From Erythrophleum ivorense (lineage: Eukaryota; Streptophyta; Magnoliopsida; Fabales; Fabaceae): a DNA stretch of 64,000 nucleotides. The notes beneath the pieces were generated by a model, which was not told where the DNA came from, did not search any database, and saw only the letters and a program-made list of their open reading frames with translations. The stretch covers positions 7,732,556-7,796,555 of the forward strand of contig JAIUCV010000001.1 in NCBI GenBank assembly GCA_026724425.1, given 5' to 3'. Shown piece by piece: positions 1 through 12,782 of this stretch. The first letter of the stretch is position 1. Each line of letters opens with the position of its first letter. The translations under genes and the position numbers were made by a program.

Positions 1-35
1 AATAACAAAACGCACACGTCATACAATGATCAAAC

Positions 36-495
36 TTCTTCCAATTGCCATTCTATTTCTTAAGTAGTTATAAGCATTTCTAAAGCAGTCTGTAAGCGTG
101 GATTATCTAAGCAATGACACTACAGGATGCCTGCAAATAGACAATAAAAAATTACCAGGAACTTGTACATATTACTAAAGAAGAGGAATCATCAAGCTGA
201 AATAAAAGAATAGGAAGACAAAAATGAAGTTGAAAGCTCAGGGTGAAGGACAAAAGCCACAATGCCCAAGTACCTTCAATGTAATGCAAGGGTTCACGCC
301 TTGGTATCTCTTAATCTCAATACCAGACATAAAATTCTATTCTAGAAAAAAATACAAACCTGTTCTCTCTTCTTTAATTCTTCAAATGCTGCCTCAGCTA
401 AATCTTTTTACAGAACTGACTTCTGCTTTGAAAAAACATCAGCTACACCAGCCAGGATCTGAGTGAGCAACCATGGTGGAGTCATGTCATCTCCA
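36..495 (-). pseudogene. Fragment of the hydrolase (MAGL-type) gene: exons 8 and 7
   Basis: Two blocks match exons 8 and 7 of the intact hydrolase gene at 32307-37064. Positions about 36-130 match exon 8 with a net loss of four bases, so the frame is lost. Positions about 360-495 match exon 7 and carry an in-frame stop (TTA on the plus strand at 408-410, TAA in the gene sense). The spacing between the blocks is like the intact intron. The left part of the unit runs off the window. It lies 3' of PPR copy 1 on the same strand and cannot make a lipase. Confidence 0.85.
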
Positions 496-1535
496 GACAA
501 GAAACAATCATGTGTATGCTCTCTAAATCTTTTTGAATTGATCTTCATCCATTTAGAATGAGCAGTCCAAATACTTCAAGCAATATTTATGGAACACGAT
601 TTTAATGATGCTTGTGTAGTTTACTGTTACCTGTGTCTGCAAGGAATCATCCCAGAAACAACAAATTTCTTGAGTCTATACAAATATTACTATGTGCTTC
701 TTGTTAGAAGTCAATGAAAAGAAGATTAGGGTTGTTAAGTTTCCTTAGATGTGTATATTTTAAGTTTCTTTATATCTCTAAAACACACTGCTCTAGCACA
801 GTTAATAATATTTTTCATCTTCTTCTAAGTTTCAACCATCAGCTGTCAAACTGCTTGACGGAGAAGCCTTGTCCAGAAAACCCTGCTATCTATGTTCTTG
901 TCTCCTACACAAATTTAGATTTTGCACATCTAGTTTCCCCAGCGGTAAGTTTTACAGAATATCTTGATTCTCCAACAAAAGGCATGCTTTCCCCTCCCCT
1001 TTCTAATATTAAGATCAAGAGAAACGACAAGGGAAAAGACAAAAGCCTGAGGACTTGCATATAATACATTCTTTTGCTTTCAACTATAAGAAACAGTGGA
1101 TCAGCATACTATTAAACAATGATTTTCCTACTACAAATAATTTTCAGCAAGTCACAGCACATTTAAACCAAGCAATCAGTTTCCATTTCATGGATATAAT
1201 ATTACTCATATTTTAAAATTTGTAAGAGCTATCTGTAAATAAGCTATCAAGCATCATTATCAAACTACTTGTTGAGAATGCACATTATCTCAGCTAAACT
1301 TGCATACCAATTCCAATTACGCAAACAGACACGACACTATATTAAAGCAAGCACTAAAAAATAATTTCAATTTTGGCTGATAAAAGCCATAATGGCATGA
1401 ACTTCAAGTTGTACTATGACACTTGTACATTAAAATATGTGCTTGTAAAAACAGTCAACCTGCTGTGTAGTTCAACTTCTCTGACACAAACTATACAAGC
1501 ATTTGCCTTATAATTGTCTCACCTCTCACCTTGTT
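496..1535. other. 3' spacer of PPR copy 1, shared by all units
   Basis: AT-rich spacer between the hydrolase exon 7 fragment and the 3' end of PPR copy 1. It aligns by eye with 8225-9540, 17970-19145 and 25492-26991. The open frame on the plus strand near 714-1064 is not kept in the other copies, so I regard the spacer as non-coding. It may contain the 3' UTR of the PPR gene. Confidence 0.6.
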
Positions 1536-3171
1536 TTATTTCTTGAACAAGCCTCTAGCAATCATTTCATGAAGAAGCTTCTTTGCCTGATCATTCTCAT
1601 TTTTTCCAGGAAGATATCGAATAATTATTTCAAAAGTTACAAAATCAGGCAGGCAGCCATTCTCTTCCATTTTATCACGCAAGGTGACAGCTTCATCAAA
1701 CAAACCCTCTTTACAAAGTCCATGGATCATAGCAGTATATGCTTTGACATCTAGATGGTGGCCTTTATCCAAAAGATGCTGAAAGATCTCTAATGCAATG
1801 TTTAGTCTACCACCCTTGCACATACCATCAGTAAGTATAGTGTACATCTTCCCGTTAGCCTTAATTCCTTGATTGTCCATTTGCCGAAACAATGTAATAG
1901 CCTTGTCAAGATGTCGGCTTTTGCAAAATGCATCTAACAAGATATTGTAAGTGATTATATTAGGGGGATGACCGCAGTAATATATCTCATGAACAAGATC
2001 TTGCACATATGAGATTCTCCCTGATTTGCACAAGCCATCAACAAGAGAATTGTATGTTACGGTATTAGGAACCAAATTTCTACGACTTATTTCCTTCAAG
2101 AGATCTATGGCTTCATCCATCATTTTGATCTTAGAGTACGCATTGATCAAAATATTATAACTAACAATGTTAGGTGCCAAATTACTTTTGATCATCCTAT
2201 TAAATGCTTCCTTTGCCTCAATGATATTATTGGTCAAACAATGACCATCCATCAAGGCATTGTAGGTAATAACATCAGGTTTTTTACCACATTTCACCAT
2301 CCTAGCAAATATAGCTTGAGCTTCTGTGACCATTCCTTCTCTACAGAATGCATCAGCCAGTATAATAAAGGCATAAACATTTGGGTTGATGTCTTTCAAC
2401 ACCCTTTCATTGAACAATTGATTCGCTTCTTGCCATTCACCCCTGCTACAGAAACCCTGGATTAGACTACTGTAGGTGACAACATTTGGAGATATCCCAT
2501 GGTCAATCATTTCAAAACACAAATCTAGTGCCTCAGTGACAAGTCCATCTTTGCAAAGGCTATCAATTATTGTGCTGTATATAACTACATCAGGCTTAAT
2601 TACATGCCTCTTCATCATTTGGAGCAATTTAATAGCAGATCTTCTTTTCCAGTTTTACATAGTCCATTGATTAAAGTGCCATAAGTAATCTCGTTTAACT
2701 GAAATCCTTTGGCCGTCAAGTCATCGTAGAAGTCTAGTGCTTTCCCAACTTTATTATTAATACAGAGTCCTTTAATTAGGGCATTCAAGGTTACATTATT
2801 TGGTTGATAACCCATCTGGAGAATCTTCCCCAATTTAGAGAAAGCAAAATCCATCTGATCCACATGGCAGTAGCAATTGATCAAGATACTCAGGGTAACT
2901 AAACTTGGAGTGAATCCCTTTAACTCTGCTTGTGAAGAAAGAGAGATAGCAGCGGGATAATGTTTCATCTTGGCAATGTACCCTAAAATCTTATTAATTG
3001 GAGTATGGAGGGTGGGGGACGCATATGGAGGATGCGACTGAATGAAGCGACAGCGTCGCGGATGCCGTTTGGATTTGGGGAATGAGAATGAAGATACAAG
3101 TTGAGATTGAGGGAATAGGGGAAAGATAGAACTTTGGGAAAGGAGTACCTTGCGACTGTAGACGATAGCAT
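1536..3171 (-). pseudogene. Rf-like P-class PPR, copy 1 (frameshifted)
   Basis: This is a diverged copy of the PPR gene at 26992-28659. The start at 3171 encodes a leader like those of the other copies (MLSSTVARYSF), then three reading frames follow one another: 2983-3171, 2615-2968 and 1536-2627. Comparison with copy 2 shows a one-base deletion near 2998 (CAAATTAAT became CAATTAAT in the gene sense) and another near 2652 (GGGAAAAC became GGAAAAG). The repeats themselves remain recognisable over about 14 motifs of 35 residues, ending in ARGLFKK. PPR proteins of this type bind organelle RNA, usually in mitochondria. With two uncompensated frameshifts this copy should not make a full protein. 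Its RNA-contact residues differ from those of the other copies, so it was a distinct member before it broke. Confidence 0.9.
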
Positions 3172-5136
3172 CTTGGATTAAGATTCGAAGAGGAGTCTCC
3201 GATGCTTTAATGCTTCTTCAGTTCACCAAACGGGACATCCAATAAGCTTACCCTATGAATCAAATCGAAGGCAATGTTGTGGTCAAAAGAAAAATAAAAT
3301 AAAAATATTGAAGGTAATGTCAGAAAATATGAGCGTCAGTTTCAGACGTTGTGGAGATGGATTTGTGTTTCGGGATGAGACTGCTCCTGATACTTTCGCC
3401 TTTCGACCGAAGATATCTGATTAGGCCCTTAAAATGGGACTGAAGACATGTGATTATCTAATACTTTTGGGGTTTGAATGTTTGATACAGCATGGAAATT
3501 TTTTTACTTTCAAAAATAACATAATTTACAATCCCAACATATATTGAGTTTGCTCGCGCTAGTTTTGTATGCTTGAACATTGTAATTTTGACGTTATCAC
3601 CTACGTCGTCGCACGGTGGCAACTAGGACCTTGTGGAATGCTTAATACTAGTTTTATATTATTGGAGCCATGAAAAGAAAAAATTATTCAAAAGATTAAC
3701 CTATTATGTTGAAGTATCTCAAAACTTAAGTATTATTTTATATCGTTATTTTTATTTATTCAAAAGATGGTATTTATAATAATTTTGGATGATTTTTTTT
3801 TGGTAGATCTGTGATTTCTTTAGGCATCAGGAAACCCTTTCTCAAATTTCCCATTTTTAGGTTGCTTCTTTTGCACCAATGGATTTTCAATAAAAATGCG
3901 AATTGATACCAAAAAGAAAAAAAAGATGGAGACATAATAAGGATTTTTCTAAATTGATGATGATTAATCTATAAAATAGAAAAATAAGAAAATATTGAAA
4001 AAAGAAAAAAAGAAAACCAAAAGGCAATAGAGATAAGCTTCCTTTTGAAGTCAAGAAATAGACTTCATTGAACAAAATTCTGCACAGCTCATCTAATTGT
4101 ATTCTTCATCTTATGCAAAATTTACATGAACAAATGCGCTTTTTCCTAACCCTTTCGCCCATATCCAATTGTTACTAAAGTAAAAATATTATTCTTCATC
4201 CTATGCGGCACTCAAATGCCCAAATGGCCTTTTTATTGACCTTTTTATCCAATTTTTCTTGGTCAAGACATATGTATCTTAAGTTGCTTGCTAGTTTTGT
4301 CTTATAGTATAATTGGACAGTAATTTATTTATTTTTTGGGTAGGGTTTTCAAAGGTCGATAAAGATTATTAAAAAAATTATACTTAAAACACTTATAGTT
4401 AGTTATTGTTATGTAAATTTTGTTTTGAAATACAAAAACAAGTGTAAAAATTCCAAATAATAACCCAAAAAAAATGCTAAATGGAATTTTTTCCTTAAAA
4501 ATATTTCAAATTAAGTAGGGACATCAAAATTTTATTTTATAATACCATACTTGCGAATTGATAAAATGTAACCGTATCCACCCAAAAGCCTAATATACCC
4601 TTATTCCAAAAATTCTCAATATTTGGGAAAGATTTTATGATAAATAAATTCATATCAACTGGGATTTAAAACATTAGAGAGAGGCTTAGCATCATTCATC
4701 AATTGGGATTTAAAACATTAGAGAGAGGCATTAACATCATTCCCTACTTAACAACATTCTTTTGCAAGTAGAAATAGACAAAAATTACTCTAGATTAGTA
4801 GTTGCTAAGTTTAAAATTAAGGGTCTGTAAAAATAAGACTTACAACAAGTAGATAAGAACCATTAATTTTGCTCCCTCCAATTTCAATTTCATTATTCAT
4901 ATGTAAATATATAAACATAACCCGGTACGTGGTATCATATGTAAATATATAAACATAAGCTGATACATGGACATGATCTGATATATAACTCAAGCAAATT
5001 GGGAATAATAAATGTCACTCTCAAATTTGATGCACTAACTCTTTTTATTAAAGAAGCACCGACAAATTTCTTTTTGATTTTTCATAAAAACAACCTGAAC
5101 ATTCTTCAGCAACAAGAAATTGAAAAAAATCTTCAT
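3172..5136. other. 5' spacer of PPR copy 1, with a short tandem duplication
   Basis: The first 250 bases match the 5' flanks of PPR copies 2 and 3 (the stretch around 3225-3400 recurs near 11255-11380 and 20825-20960) and probably hold the promoter and 5' UTR of the PPR gene. The rest is AT-rich and parallels 21590-22720. At about 4645-4750 a ~52-bp block (GGGATTTAAAACATTAGAGA and flank) is repeated twice in tandem. No coding sequence seen. Confidence 0.6.
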
Positions 5137-6690
5137 CAAGAGGAAGAGGATATATGCTTTGGAATGTAATCATGTAGCCAAGTGACATCATTAAAACTTT
5201 CAACTACTACTTCGCCAGGCTCACCCTCAAGAAGAGAATGGTAAGCATCCTGTAAAGCTTAAGCTTCTTTCTTGAACTGCGTGATTTCTTGAACAACAAT
5301 TTGCTGACGAAAGACCTGTTATATTATTAGCCTCCCCATGAAGGATTAACTATGAGAGAGGGAGCTGTGAATCGTACTCGTTGAATCTAAAAATACAAAT
5401 TTTATTACACTATCCTTTTAAGGCTAAAGTAGAAAAAGACAAAACTTTAAACAAGAAAAAACTTCAAACAAGAATTGAGCTTAACCTCAAAAGGCCAGCA
5501 TTTCTAAACTAATAAGCTCGTTAAATTAATTAAACTCAAAGAACCAAGATCTACCATTACCAATATGGAACGACAAACCAAAAGTCCTAAGCAAATTAAC
5601 CATTTTGCGGGCACCCACGGACATATTAGTACTTGCAGAAGCAGGACAATGATAGATTGTACAGAACTAAAGTTAGCTATAGTTCAACAAGATGAAGGTT
5701 TCAATTAGATTGCTGTAATATAAGAAGCATGAAATTATATTTACTGTCCTCAATTCTTATTATTCTGGCCAATTTAAGCATTAGATAATCGAGAGAGGAA
5801 AATTCCCCAAGTGGCCTATTTATGCATTATTGACCATAGGGTCTCCAGGTGGAACAAAACACAAATTTTGGTATGAGAAGTGTATATGCATGCAGAACTT
5901 GTTAGGAAAGTAATCTCTAAAGACATGCAAATAAAGTGGGAATTTGTACTTTTCCCTCCATATTTCTAGCTAAAAGCTTCTGCTCTTATCTTAAAGAATA
6001 TGAAGAAGAAAACAAGGAACTCAATATATGGAAAGGAAATTGATCCAATAAATCCTGAATAAACCTCAAAAAAACCATAAGCTTATTTTATAATACTATC
6101 AGTAAGAACCCTCCAGAATCAAATACTACTTCTGTTATCTCTTTATAAAGGATGGCTGAACATTTTTCTATTTCCAAGGCCAAGCATTTAAGTGTTTCCT
6201 AAAGGTACAATTTCTTTAGACATCTTAACAACAAAACACAGAGAAGTCAGAAGATCAGCACACTTCTTCCAATCGTGGTTCTACTTCTTGACTAGCTATA
6301 AGCATTTCTGAAGCAGTCCATAAGCACAAGGTCATCCTTGTAAGCAACATGATAGGATGCCCCCAAATAAACAGCAGAAGAGTGTCAAATACTTATACAG
6401 AATACGAAAAGAATTAGAAGAAAAAAATGAAGTTGAAAGCTCAGGCAGAAGGAAAGATGCCACAATGCCCAAGTACTTTCAATGTAATGCATAGATTGAT
6501 GCCTTGAAATGTTTTAATCTCCATACGAGAAATAAAATTCTATTTCGGTAAAAAAAAATTCAAACTTGTTATCTCTTCTTTAATTCATTAAAAGCTACCT
6601 CAGCTAAATCTTTTTGGAGAACCAACTTCTGCTTTGGTAGAACATTTGCTACACCCATGAGGATCTGAAAGCTTGCCAACTGGTGATATT
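5137..6690 (-). pseudogene. Hydrolase (MAGL-type) 3' fragment: exons 9, 8 and 7
   Basis: Three blocks match the last three exons of the intact hydrolase: exon 9 at about 5137-5363, exon 8 at about 6264-6360 and exon 7 at about 6566-6690, in the same order and orientation as in the parent gene. The exon 8 acceptor AG is gone (plus strand CCCCC where the parent has CCTAC), and all three blocks have small indels. The upstream exons carrying the nucleophile serine are absent. This is a dead 3'-end copy carried along by the PPR tandem duplication. Confidence 0.85.
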
Positions 6691-8088
6691 ATGTTTTGGT
6701 TAAAAATACAAACCTGTTTCCTTAGAAGTGTACATTTGAAGTTTCTTTATATTGCTCAAACGCACTGCTCTAGCATTGTAAAGTATTACGTTTTTCATCC
6801 TTCTTTAAGTTTCAACTATCACACTGCTTGACAGAAGAAAATTGAGAGAAGCCTCATCCAGAAAACCCGCTATCTATGTTCTTGTCTCCTACAAAAATTC
6901 AGATTTTGAACATCCAGTTTTCCTAGCGGTCTTATAGAATATTTTGCTTCACCAACAAAAGACATGCTATCCCCACCCCTTTCTCACATAAAAATAGAAA
7001 AAAAAAAAAAGAAAAAGGAAAAGGCAAAAGCCTGAGTACTTGCATGCAAAACATTCTTTTGCACGAAACAATAGGAAACAATTACAAGTTACATCCTCTA
7101 ATTCTAAAAACTATTGTGCTATATAAATTATTTTTTTAATTTTAAAAGTAATGTAATTTATTTTTTTTCATTGATATGTCACCACAGGCTTCAGTATTGA
7201 AGTGGTACTTTGTTGGTCGGCATAAATTTCATTTTTGTGTCATGACATTTATGTTAGCGAAGAAAGTAACAAGTTATTAACCACTATAACAAATTTGAAA
7301 CATATCAAGGGAAAAAAAAATCTAGTGTTAAATTTTATAATAAACAGCCAGATTAAAAACATACCTATTAGATAACTTCACTATGTTAATTAAAAAATTA
7401 TAAAGAGAATAATTGAATAAGTTTAGAAAAATTAGAATCTAATTTTGTGAAATTTATAAATTTACAAGTTGAATTAAAAAGATGCAATTAGAGAAAAGAA
7501 GACATAATAATATAACTTAAGCCAACAAGTATCTGTCTATAACATAATTTTTTGATTTATCCTTTTCCTCTTTTATTGTATCAATTTATTTCACTCATGT
7601 TTTATTGATTTATTCTTTAATTTATTAGGAGTGCCTGAAATACAAAACTTCTAAAGTTCAAAGTCTTCCTATTTTATTTTAATTTTTTTTAAAATATCTA
7701 AAGCTGTGACTATACAGCTAGGAAAATGTCATGGAAGAGGAAGGAGAGAGAATGAGGATTAGTGGGGAAAATGTGAGAGAAGAACAGAGAGAGCCATTCA
7801 CTTTTTAGTCAAATAAATTCTAGATTGTGAGCTCAAATGACGTGAAATTTAAATGGATTAACTTAAAATTATTAGATAATATACAAACAACATCTCATAA
7901 TAACTAAACACAATTTCTCAAAAAGCCAAGTTCCATATAATGAAAGACAAAAATGAAGTTCTACACTCAGGCAGAAGGACAAATGCCAGAATGCCCAAGT
8001 ACCTTCAATGTAATGCAAGGAATGATGACTTGATATGTTTGAATCACCATACCAGAAATAAATTTTTGTATTGGTAAAAAATACAAAC
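6691..8088. other. Spacer with inserted AT-rich block, shared with 24290-25355
   Basis: Non-coding spacer between two hydrolase exon 7 fragments. The segment about 7100-7920 recurs near 24690-25200. The sequence around 7690-7790 (AAAATATCTAAAGCTGTGAC and following) also recurs twice at 17162-17244 and 17606-17687. No gene seen. Confidence 0.5.
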
Positions 8089-8224
8089 CAGTTCTCTTTT
8101 CTTTAATTCTCCAAATGCTGCCTCAGCTAAATCTTTTTGCAGAACTACCTTCTACTTCGGAAGAACATTGGCTGCACCAACAAGGATAAGAGCAAGCAAC
8201 CATGGAGGTGCCATGTCATCTCCA
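8089..8224 (-). pseudogene. Second hydrolase exon 7 fragment in unit II
   Basis: A second copy of hydrolase exon 7 (compare 33367-33504), directly 3' of the PPR copy 2 flank. It is an isolated exon with no adjoining exon 8, and lies 1.4 kb from the other exon 7 copy at 6566. The same double arrangement recurs in unit IV, so the duplication of exon 7 preceded the unit duplication. Confidence 0.8.
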
Positions 8225-9540
8225 GACAAGAAACAATAATGTGCATGCCCTTCACTTCTCTTTTAGTTGCTCTTTAGTGAGGCTTTTGTAGTTTACTGCT
8301 ACCTATGTCTGCAAAGAGTCATCCAGAAACAACAGATTTCATGAGTCTACACTACTATTACCATGTGCTTGTTGTTAGAAGTCATGAAAAGAAGATTACG
8401 ATTGTTAAGTTTCCTTAGATGTGTACATTTCAGGTTTATCTATATCTTAAAAACACAGAGCTCTAGCATGGTTAATAATTATCTTTTTATCTTCTTCTAA
8501 ATTTAAACCTTCAGCTGTCAAACTGCATGTCAGAAAAAACTTGTCCAGAAAACCCTGGTATCTGTATTCTCATCTCCTATACAAATATGGATTTTACACA
8601 TCTAAAGCCAAGGGAAAAGCCAAAAGCATGTAGACTTGCATGTCAAACATTCTTTTGCTTGTAACTATAGGAAACAATGCCTGAGAACACTAAAAAACAA
8701 TTTTCAGCAAGTCATAGCACATTTAAAACAAGCCCCTTATTTTCATTTCAAGGAAACAATAGTACATGTATTTTAAAATTTGTAAGAATTTGCTGTAAAT
8801 AGGCTATCAAAAATAATTGTCAAACTAATTGTCCAGAATTCACATTATCTCAGCTATACTTCCATACCAATATCAATTACACAAAGATACATGACACTGT
8901 CATATGTCAACAACTGATTTGGACATTCCATGAAATCAACATATAACATCTATAAAAGTCTATAACAATCAGATACTATAATTGCTCACCACTCTACCAA
9001 GTGCTGCTGTTTATTATTCCCCTTTCTGCACTGCATTATTCCTTGTCCAACCATTTTGTTTTATTACAACAATTTCTCACCTTACCACTCAAGAAACCTT
9101 CCATCCTTGCAATTTCCCACTTCTCTGGTTTATTTAAAACTGAACGTAAGATTATGAACATCTGAGGTTAAATTTCAGGCTTACAAACTCCTAACAAGCA
9201 TGGGTTCGAGTACGTGGTGCAGTTTTAGAAGGAAGTGATCATTTCCTATGACTAAACAATCTTCTTTAAGATCATAAAGCAAGCATTAAAGAATTCCAAT
9301 TTTGGCAGATAAAAGCCATAATGACAAGCACTTTTCAAGTTGTTCTATTATCAAACATGCTTGTAAAAGCAATCACTACTATGACACTTATATATTAAAA
9401 TATATGCCTGTAAAAACAGCCAACCTATTCTGTAGTCAACTTCTCTGATACAATATATGCAGGCATTTGTCAACCATTAATGATAGTTAAACGTAAATAT
9501 ACGTGTAACTTGAATTTGAGCTATACTGTCCCACCTTGTT
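8225..9540. other. 3' spacer of PPR copy 2
   Basis: AT-rich spacer homologous to 496-1535, 17970-19145 and 25492-26991. An open plus-strand frame conserved in units III and IV is broken here by indels. I see no gene. Confidence 0.55.
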
Positions 9541-11031
9541 TTATTTCTTCAACAAGTCTCGGTCAATCATTCTGTGAAGAAGCTCATCTGCCTTATCATT
9601 CTCATTTTTTTCAAGGAGATACCCCATAATTATCTCAAAAGTTACAAAATCAGGGAAGCAGCCATTCTCTTTCATTTTATCAAGCAAGGCAATTGCCTCA
9701 TCAAACAAGCCCTCTTTACAAAATCCATGGATCATAGCAGTATATGTGATGACATTTAGAGGATGGCCTTCGGCCAAAAGATGTTGAAAAATCACAAGTG
9801 CATCATTTAGTCTACCACCTTTGCACAAACCATCAATAAGTATAGTGTACGTGTACACATTAGGCTGAATTCCTAGATCGACCATTTGCTGAAATAATGT
9901 AATAGCCTTGTCAAGATGTTGGCTTTTGCAAAATGCATCTAACAAGATATTGTAAGTGATTACATTAGGGGGATGACCACTGTCATACATCTCATGAACA
10001 AGATCTTGCACACATGAGATTCTCCCTGATTTGCACAAGCCATCAATAAGAGAAGTGTAAGTTACAGTATCAGGAACCAAATTTTTACAACGCATTTCCT
10101 TAAAGAGATCTATGGCTTCATCCATCATTTTTTTCTTAGAGCATGCATTGATCAAAATGCTATAACTAACAATGTCAGGTGCCAAACTACTTTTGATCAT
10201 CTTATTAAATACTTCCTTAGCCTCAATAATATTATTGGTCAAACAATGCCCATCCATTAAGGCATTGGAGGTAATAACATTAGGCTTTTGACCACACTTC
10301 ATCATCTTAGCAAACACTGCTTGAGCTTCTGTGATCCTTCCTTTTTTACAAAATCCATCAACCAGTATATTAAAGGTATAAACATCTGGGTTGATGTCTT
10401 TCCATACCATTTCATCGAACAATTGATTTGCTTCTTGCCATTGACCCACGCTGCAGAAACCATGGATCAGACAGCTGTATGTGACAACATTTGGAGATAT
10501 CCCCCGGTCAATCATTTCAAAACAAAAATCACGTGCCTCAGTCACAAGTCCATCTTTGCAGAGTCCATCGATGACTGTATTGTACATAACTACATCGGGC
10601 TGAACTACATGTCTCTCTATCTTTTGGAGCAATATAATAGCAGATCTTGTTTTCCCAGTTTTACATAGACCATTGATTAAAGTGCCGTAAGTAACTGCGT
10701 CAAACTGAAATCTTTTTTCCATCAAGTCATCGTAGAAGTCTAGTGCTTCCCCAACCTTATGATTAAAACAGAGTCCTTTTATTAGTGTAGTCAAAGTCAC
10801 CTTATCTGGTTGATAACCCATCTTGAGAATCTTCCCCAACTTAGAGAAAGCAAAATCCATCTGACCCACATGGCAGTAGCAATTGATCAAGATGTTCAGA
10901 GTAAAGAAATCTGGCGCGAATCCCTTGAACTCCGCTTGTGCGAAAAGTGAGATAGCAGCGGGATAATGTCTCATCTTGGCAATAGATCCTAAAATCTTAT
11001 TAATTTGGAGTATGGAGGGTGGAGGACGCAT
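9541..11031 (-). CDS. Rf-like P-class PPR, copy 2 (leader interrupted by a stop)
   Basis: A 496-codon open frame starts at the methionine of MRPPPSILQ and holds about 14 uninterrupted 35-residue PPR motifs, ending DRDLLKK. The paralogues start about 58 codons further upstream. Here that start is present at 11205 (MLSSTAARYSF), but codon 33 is TAA (plus-strand TTA at 11107-11109) where copy 3 has a tyrosine codon, so the leader is cut off. Translation from the internal ATG at 11031 would give a PPR protein without its mitochondrial presequence. The repeat region itself looks intact. It may be a recent pseudogene or a cytosolic or mislocalised product; expression is unknown. The family binds organelle transcripts one base per repeat, and Rf members suppress mitochondrial male-sterility transcripts (family knowledge). 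Specificity here is inferred only. Confidence 0.8.
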   Translation of the reverse strand: MRPPPSILQINKILGSIAKMRHYPAAISLFAQAEFKGFAPDFFTLNILINCYCHVGQMDFAFSKLGKILKMGYQPDKVTLTTLIKGLCFNHKVGEALDFYDDLMEKRFQFDAVTYGTLINGLCKTGKTRSAIILLQKIERHVVQPDVVMYNTVIDGLCKDGLVTEARDFCFEMIDRGISPNVVTYSCLIHGFCSVGQWQEANQLFDEMVWKDINPDVYTFNILVDGFCKKGRITEAQAVFAKMMKCGQKPNVITSNALMDGHCLTNNIIEAKEVFNKMIKSSLAPDIVSYSILINACSKKKMMDEAIDLFKEMRCKNLVPDTVTYTSLIDGLCKSGRISCVQDLVHEMYDSGHPPNVITYNILLDAFCKSQHLDKAITLFQQMVDLGIQPNVYTYTILIDGLCKGGRLNDALVIFQHLLAEGHPLNVITYTAMIHGFCKEGLFDEAIALLDKMKENGCFPDFVTFEIIMGYLLEKNENDKADELLHRMIDRDLLKK

Positions 11032-11205
11032 ATGGAGGATGCGATTGAATGAAGCGACAGCGTCGCCGATGCTGTTTGAAATGGGGGAAAGGGAATGAAG
11101 ATAGGATTAGAGATTGAGGGAAGAAGGGAAAGAGAGAAGGAAGGCAGAAGTATAAAAGGGAGGAAATTTGGGGAAGGAGTACCTTGCAGCAGTAGACGAT
11201 AGCAT
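11032..11205 (-). pseudogene. Interrupted N-terminal leader of PPR copy 2
   Basis: This is the region that encodes the presequence in copies 3 and 4. It begins with ATG at 11205, is rich in Ser, Phe, Leu and Arg with few acidic residues (mitochondrial-type), and has TAA as codon 33. The frame is otherwise continuous with the downstream repeats, so the stop is the only visible defect. Confidence 0.8.
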
Positions 11206-12782
11206 CTTGGGTTCAGATTCGAAGAGGGGTGCCTCCGAAACTTGAATGCTTCTTCAGTTCACCAAACAGGAAACGCAATAAGCTTACCCTATGAATCAAA
11301 TCGAAGGGAAAATCAGAACACAGAAAATATGAGCTTCAGTTTCAGACGTTGTGGAGACGGATTTGTGCTTCGGGATGGAACTGAAAACGCGGGATTATTT
11401 CTTACATTATTAACCCTGCCGCATAATCTGCGAGGGGACGCTTGGGACAAGGGTTAAAAAAAATTATTTTTAAAAGTAACAAAACTGACGACCTAATTTT
11501 TAAGAATTCAAAATTATTTAAATTTGTTCAAAGTATTTTTAAAAAGATTATATGATTGTATTTATAATATTTTCGAGAGTTGTAGAAAAAAAAATTTAAA
11601 ATACTATTAATAATTTTTATTATAATGCTTATAATTGAATGTTTTTATTAATTAATTAATTAATAATAATATAATTTACAGGAGTGACATAATAGTGAGA
11701 GGCTTAGAAAAAAATAAAATAAGATTAACCTTTTCAAAGGTACAAAATTATTTTTAGAATATGGGAATGCAAAATTTTGACATATAATCAAAATGTAAAA
11801 TTAAAAATTTATCATTTTAAACATTACATTCTGGAAATAAAAAATCTACACCAATAATGATTTAAATTTATTATAGTTACATCAACCTTTTAAAAATTAA
11901 TGTTTGAGGAGAATTTGATATTACCCAATTTAATCTTTACCCATTGATATGAGTAGCATTTTTAGTCTTCTAAGATTCCACCAAATTTTGCAATCCGAAC
12001 AACAATGTAAGTTGGCTTTGCACTTGTTTTGTATGCTGGAACACAACAATGACGACGTTGTCGCCTATATCGCACAATTGCAGTGCAACTAGATTGTAGT
12101 AAAATGCTTAATATTTGATTAAAATGACTTAAGCCATGTGAAAAATTTATGCAAAAGATTAGCTTTAAATAAAAAGTATTTGCTTTTATTCAATTACTCT
12201 TGTTCTCTTTTGTATATATCTCGGGTTGCTTGCCAGTATTGTCTTGTGGTATAATTGTGCTATAATTTTTTTCTTTGGTTGAGTTTTTAAAGGTAGATAA
12301 AGATTGTTAAAAAAATTGCACCTAAAACATTTTTAGGTAATTATTGTTGTGCAAATTTTGTTTTAAAATGTAAAAGTATGAAAAAGAAATTCAAACCAAT
12401 AACAAGAAACAATTGTGCTAAGTGGATTTTTTTTTTCAAAAAAATATATTTTCAAATAAGACAGCTATTTATAACATCCAAATTTTATTTTATAATGCCG
12501 AGCTTGTAAGTTCATAAAGGCGATTGTAACCACGCAAAAGCCTAATATACTCTTATTGTAATAAGTCTCAATGTTCAAGAAAGATTCTACTACTAGTTTT
12601 AAAACATTGCAGGGAGGTTTTAGCATTATTCATTAATTGGGATCTAAAACTTCAGTGAGCGGCTTTAGCATCATTCCCTACTTATCAACATTATTTTGCT
12701 AGTACAAAGCAAAAGAAAAGGGCAAAAATTGCCTCAAATAGGTAGTTGCTAGGTTTAAAATTAAGGTTTCGTAAAAATAAAA
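11206..12782. other. 5' spacer of PPR copy 2
   Basis: Probable promoter and 5' UTR next to the gene, then AT-rich spacer. It aligns closely with 20783-22800 and more distantly with 3172-4780. An internal stretch present in unit III (about 21740-22190) is missing here. A plus-strand ORF at 11242-11457 is the complement of the 5' flank and does not look like a gene. Confidence 0.5.

Noticed and set aside
714..1064. 116-codon plus-strand frame with a relative at 25763-26050
   Set aside because: Length and frame are not preserved between units, there is no recognisable domain, and it lies in the duplicated spacer.
11242..11457. Plus-strand frame similar to 20806-21033
   Set aside because: It is the complement of the PPR leader and 5' flank, duplicated with the genes. 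The C-terminal half diverges at once outside the conserved flank.
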